Assembly: GCF_000374185.1 (NCBI RefSeq) | Contig: NZ_KB910518.1 | Location: 1,110,546-1,174,545 of the forward strand | Source of the DNA: Paenibacillus sp. HW567 | Lineage (GTDB): Bacteria; Bacillota; Bacilli; Paenibacillales; Paenibacillaceae | Length of the DNA stretch: 64,000 nucleotides | Direction: 5' to 3' | Shown here: piece after piece, positions 62,487 to 64,000 of the stretch | Numbering within the stretch: the first letter of the stretch is position 1 | How the letters are laid out: the number at the start of each line of letters is the position of its first letter | Program-made: the position numbers and the translations under genes | The notes under the pieces: generated by a model | What the model was told of the DNA's origin: nothing | Seen by the model: the letters and a program-made list of their open reading frames with translations, nothing else | The model's database searches: none

Positions 62487-64000
62487 ATGATGAACCAGAA
62501 GACAGAATTAGCCGGACTGCCCCGTACACAAAAGGAAGAGCTGCTTCGTTTGCTGCTGCAACGACGCTCCGAGCTACAGTCGTCGAGAATCTCTTATGGG
62601 GAAAAAGCGCTTTGGCTTCTCCATAGCAAAGACCCGTACAACTTTGCTTATCACTTGCATGGAGCATGGGATATCGCCAAGCCGGTAAGCGTGGAAAGGC
62701 TTATGAGCGCCGCCAAGCGTTTGTATTCCATGCATGAATCTTTGAGGGCAACATACCTGGAAGAGGATGGAGAGATTCAGCGGAAGATTGCTCCGGCGGG
62801 AGAACCAGATTTCAGCGTTCATTATTTGGATGTATGGAATGACGAGGCAAAGGCCTGCTTTAGTAGTCATCTACGGGAACCTTTTTCTTTGAATGAAGGT
62901 CCGTTAATCCGTTTTAGATTGTATGTTCCTCAAGGTTCTACCGTCAGATTGCTGATATCCATGCATCATATAATTACCGATGCATGGTCGCTTACCATCA
63001 TGCTGCGCCACTTCTTCGCTTTGTACCTTGAAGGTTTGCCCGATGTTGAAATATTCTCACTTCCTCCGGGGAAGGATCAAGCTGGATATCCGGCTTTTGT
63101 AAAATGGCAGGAACAATATTTGGCGAGTAATCGTGCCGAAAGGGACCGCATCTATTGGGAGAACGAATTTTCTGCGCCGTTGCCATTCCCGCCGCTGCTG
63201 CATCAGTGTCCAGACGAAGATGACCGTGAGAAATCCTCCAACCATTTTCGGTTCAGTGAATCGTTGTCCGCCGATGTTGTTTCGTTAAGCAGGTCCGGCG
63301 GTGTGACAGTAAATATGTTTCTTTTGGCCGCTTTTACCGCGATGCTTCATTGCTGCAGCGGAAGAAAGGAAGTTGTTGTGGGAACTTTTACGACTGGCAG
63401 AAACGACCCGTCGTTCGAGAATACTCTAGGCTATTTTGTAAATACCCTTGCACTTCGGCTGTCCGTGGATGAGTCGATGTCTTTTATCGACCTTCTTGAT
63501 GCTGTGAAATATAAATTGCTGAGTTCTATGGAACATCAGGACTATCCGTTTCCGCTTGTCGTTCAGGGGATGCAGAAACGGGAAGATTCCCTGGACGCGG
63601 TTTCACTAATTCAAACGGCTTTTGTAATGGAACGGGCTCAAGATCGCTCTTTACAATCGCCTTTGTTCACCGGAGGAGAAAACGACGAGATCCAATGGGG
63701 GGCGCTACGCATGAATCCGGTTCCGCTGCCCGTGCTTGGAACTCCCTTTGAATTTACTCTCATGATGGAAGAAACGGAGTGCTTTATAGGAGGAACTGTG
63801 GCGTATCAACCGGATCGCTACACTTCTTCATTTGTGCAAAGCTGGATTTCCTCATTTATCCGGTTCGTAGAACAAATTGTCTCTCATCCATCGGAAAAGC
63901 TAGAGGATGTCTGGGAACAACAAGAGCAGGCAAACGGTTTCTCAACACAAGCGGGGAAGCCGGATGAGCATATTTGCCTGCATCATCTGCTCGAATATCA
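62487..64000 (+). CDS. Non-ribosomal peptide synthetase, N-terminal part (condensation domain)
   Basis: The frame is open from ATG 62487 (or 62490; AGGGTGA upstream) to the window end. After a short helix (QKEELLRLLLQRRSELQ) a complete condensation domain follows: ISYGEKALWLLHSKDPYNFAYHL, the active-site HHIITDAWSL at residues 160-169 (the usual HHxxxDG with Ala in place of the last Gly), GTFTTGRNDP, GYFVNTLALRL and QDYPFPLVV. The last residues, HICLHHLLEYQ, are the beginning of an adenylation domain. It would join the PKS-derived acyl chain to the first amino acid. The amino acid specificity lies outside the window. Confidence 0.92.
   Translation, partial: MMNQKTELAGLPRTQKEELLRLLLQRRSELQSSRISYGEKALWLLHSKDPYNFAYHLHGAWDIAKPVSVERLMSAAKRLYSMHESLRATYLEEDGEIQRKIAPAGEPDFSVHYLDVWNDEAKACFSSHLREPFSLNEGPLIRFRLYVPQGSTVRLLISMHHIITDAWSLTIMLRHFFALYLEGLPDVEIFSLPPGKDQAGYPAFVKWQEQYLASNRAERDRIYWENEFSAPLPFPPLLHQCPDEDDREKSSNHFRFSESLSADVVSLSRSGGVTVNMFLLAAFTAMLHCCSGRKEVVVGTFTTGRNDPSFENTLGYFVNTLALRLSVDESMSFIDLLDAVKYKLLSSMEHQDYPFPLVVQGMQKREDSLDAVSLIQTAFVMERAQDRSLQSPLFTGGENDEIQWGALRMNPVPLPVLGTPFEFTLMMEETECFIGGTVAYQPDRYTSSFVQSWISSFIRFVEQIVSHPSEKLEDVWEQQEQANGFSTQAGKPDEHICLHHLLEY

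Overview
The window is about 64 kb of a low-to-mid GC Gram-positive endospore former, most likely a Paenibacillus. The evidence is the conserved order ftsA-ftsZ ... spoIIGA-sigE-sigG-ylmC-pgeF-yggS-sepF-yggT-ylmH-divIVA-ileS-lspA-rluD-pyr operon, together with a PyrR attenuator, a T-box leader, Bacillus-type LexA boxes and strong AGGAGG ribosome binding sites. The genus is inferred from gene content and order, not from a database match.

Layout. (1) 1-1835: end of ftsA, then ftsZ. (2) 1875-9415: an accessory insertion holding an Rpn-type PD-(D/E)XK protein, a solute-binding lipoprotein in line with a YesM/YesN two-component pair but without permeases, and a convergent GPH-family sugar symporter. 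(3) 9700-16841: the sporulation sigma factors (spoIIGA, sigE, sigG) and the ylm/sepF/divIVA division cluster. (4) 16903-21240: ileS behind an isoleucine T-box, with an unusual repeat-rich block of about 620 bp between the T-box terminator and the start codon. (5) 21282-24271: a DUF5665 protein, a DksA/TraR-like protein, lspA and rluD. (6) 24370-35204: an LL-diaminopimelate-type aminotransferase, a 199-bp palindromic element, and the pyrimidine operon pyrR-pyrB-pyrC-carA-carB-pyrF-pyrE under PyrR attenuation. pyrP, pyrK and pyrD are absent. (7) 35421-48597: a mosaic of a solute-binding protein, three tRNAs, pirin, an ImmA/IrrE peptidase, small sporulation, motility and membrane proteins, two genes with LexA-type operators, a NucA-like nuclease, a cytidine deaminase, a GH26-PA14 enzyme and an M15 peptidase. 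Many of these genes encode fewer than 65 residues. (8) 48740-52519: a sensor kinase/OmpR regulator pair and a CPBP membrane protease.

(9) 52520-57328 is AT-rich and looks like a scar of horizontal transfer. It holds a decayed ABC ATPase, an intact 42-residue cysteine-containing peptide gene with a perfect ribosome binding site (a candidate bacteriocin/RiPP precursor of sactipeptide type), a decayed tyrosine recombinase, an ArsR-type regulator with an MFS exporter, and a small phosphodiester-glycosidase-domain protein. (10) 57329-64000 starts a lipopeptide assembly line: a fatty acyl-AMP ligase, a PKS module arranged ACP-KS-AT(malonyl type)-ACP, and an NRPS whose first condensation domain runs off the window end. 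Working together, these would activate a fatty acid, extend it by one malonate unit without reduction in this protein, and pass a beta-keto acyl chain to peptide synthesis.

The most novel items are the orphan peptide gene at 52969, the inverted-repeat-bounded block inserted into the ileS leader, the palindrome before the pyr promoter, the permease-less sensor triad, and the FAAL-PKS-NRPS start.
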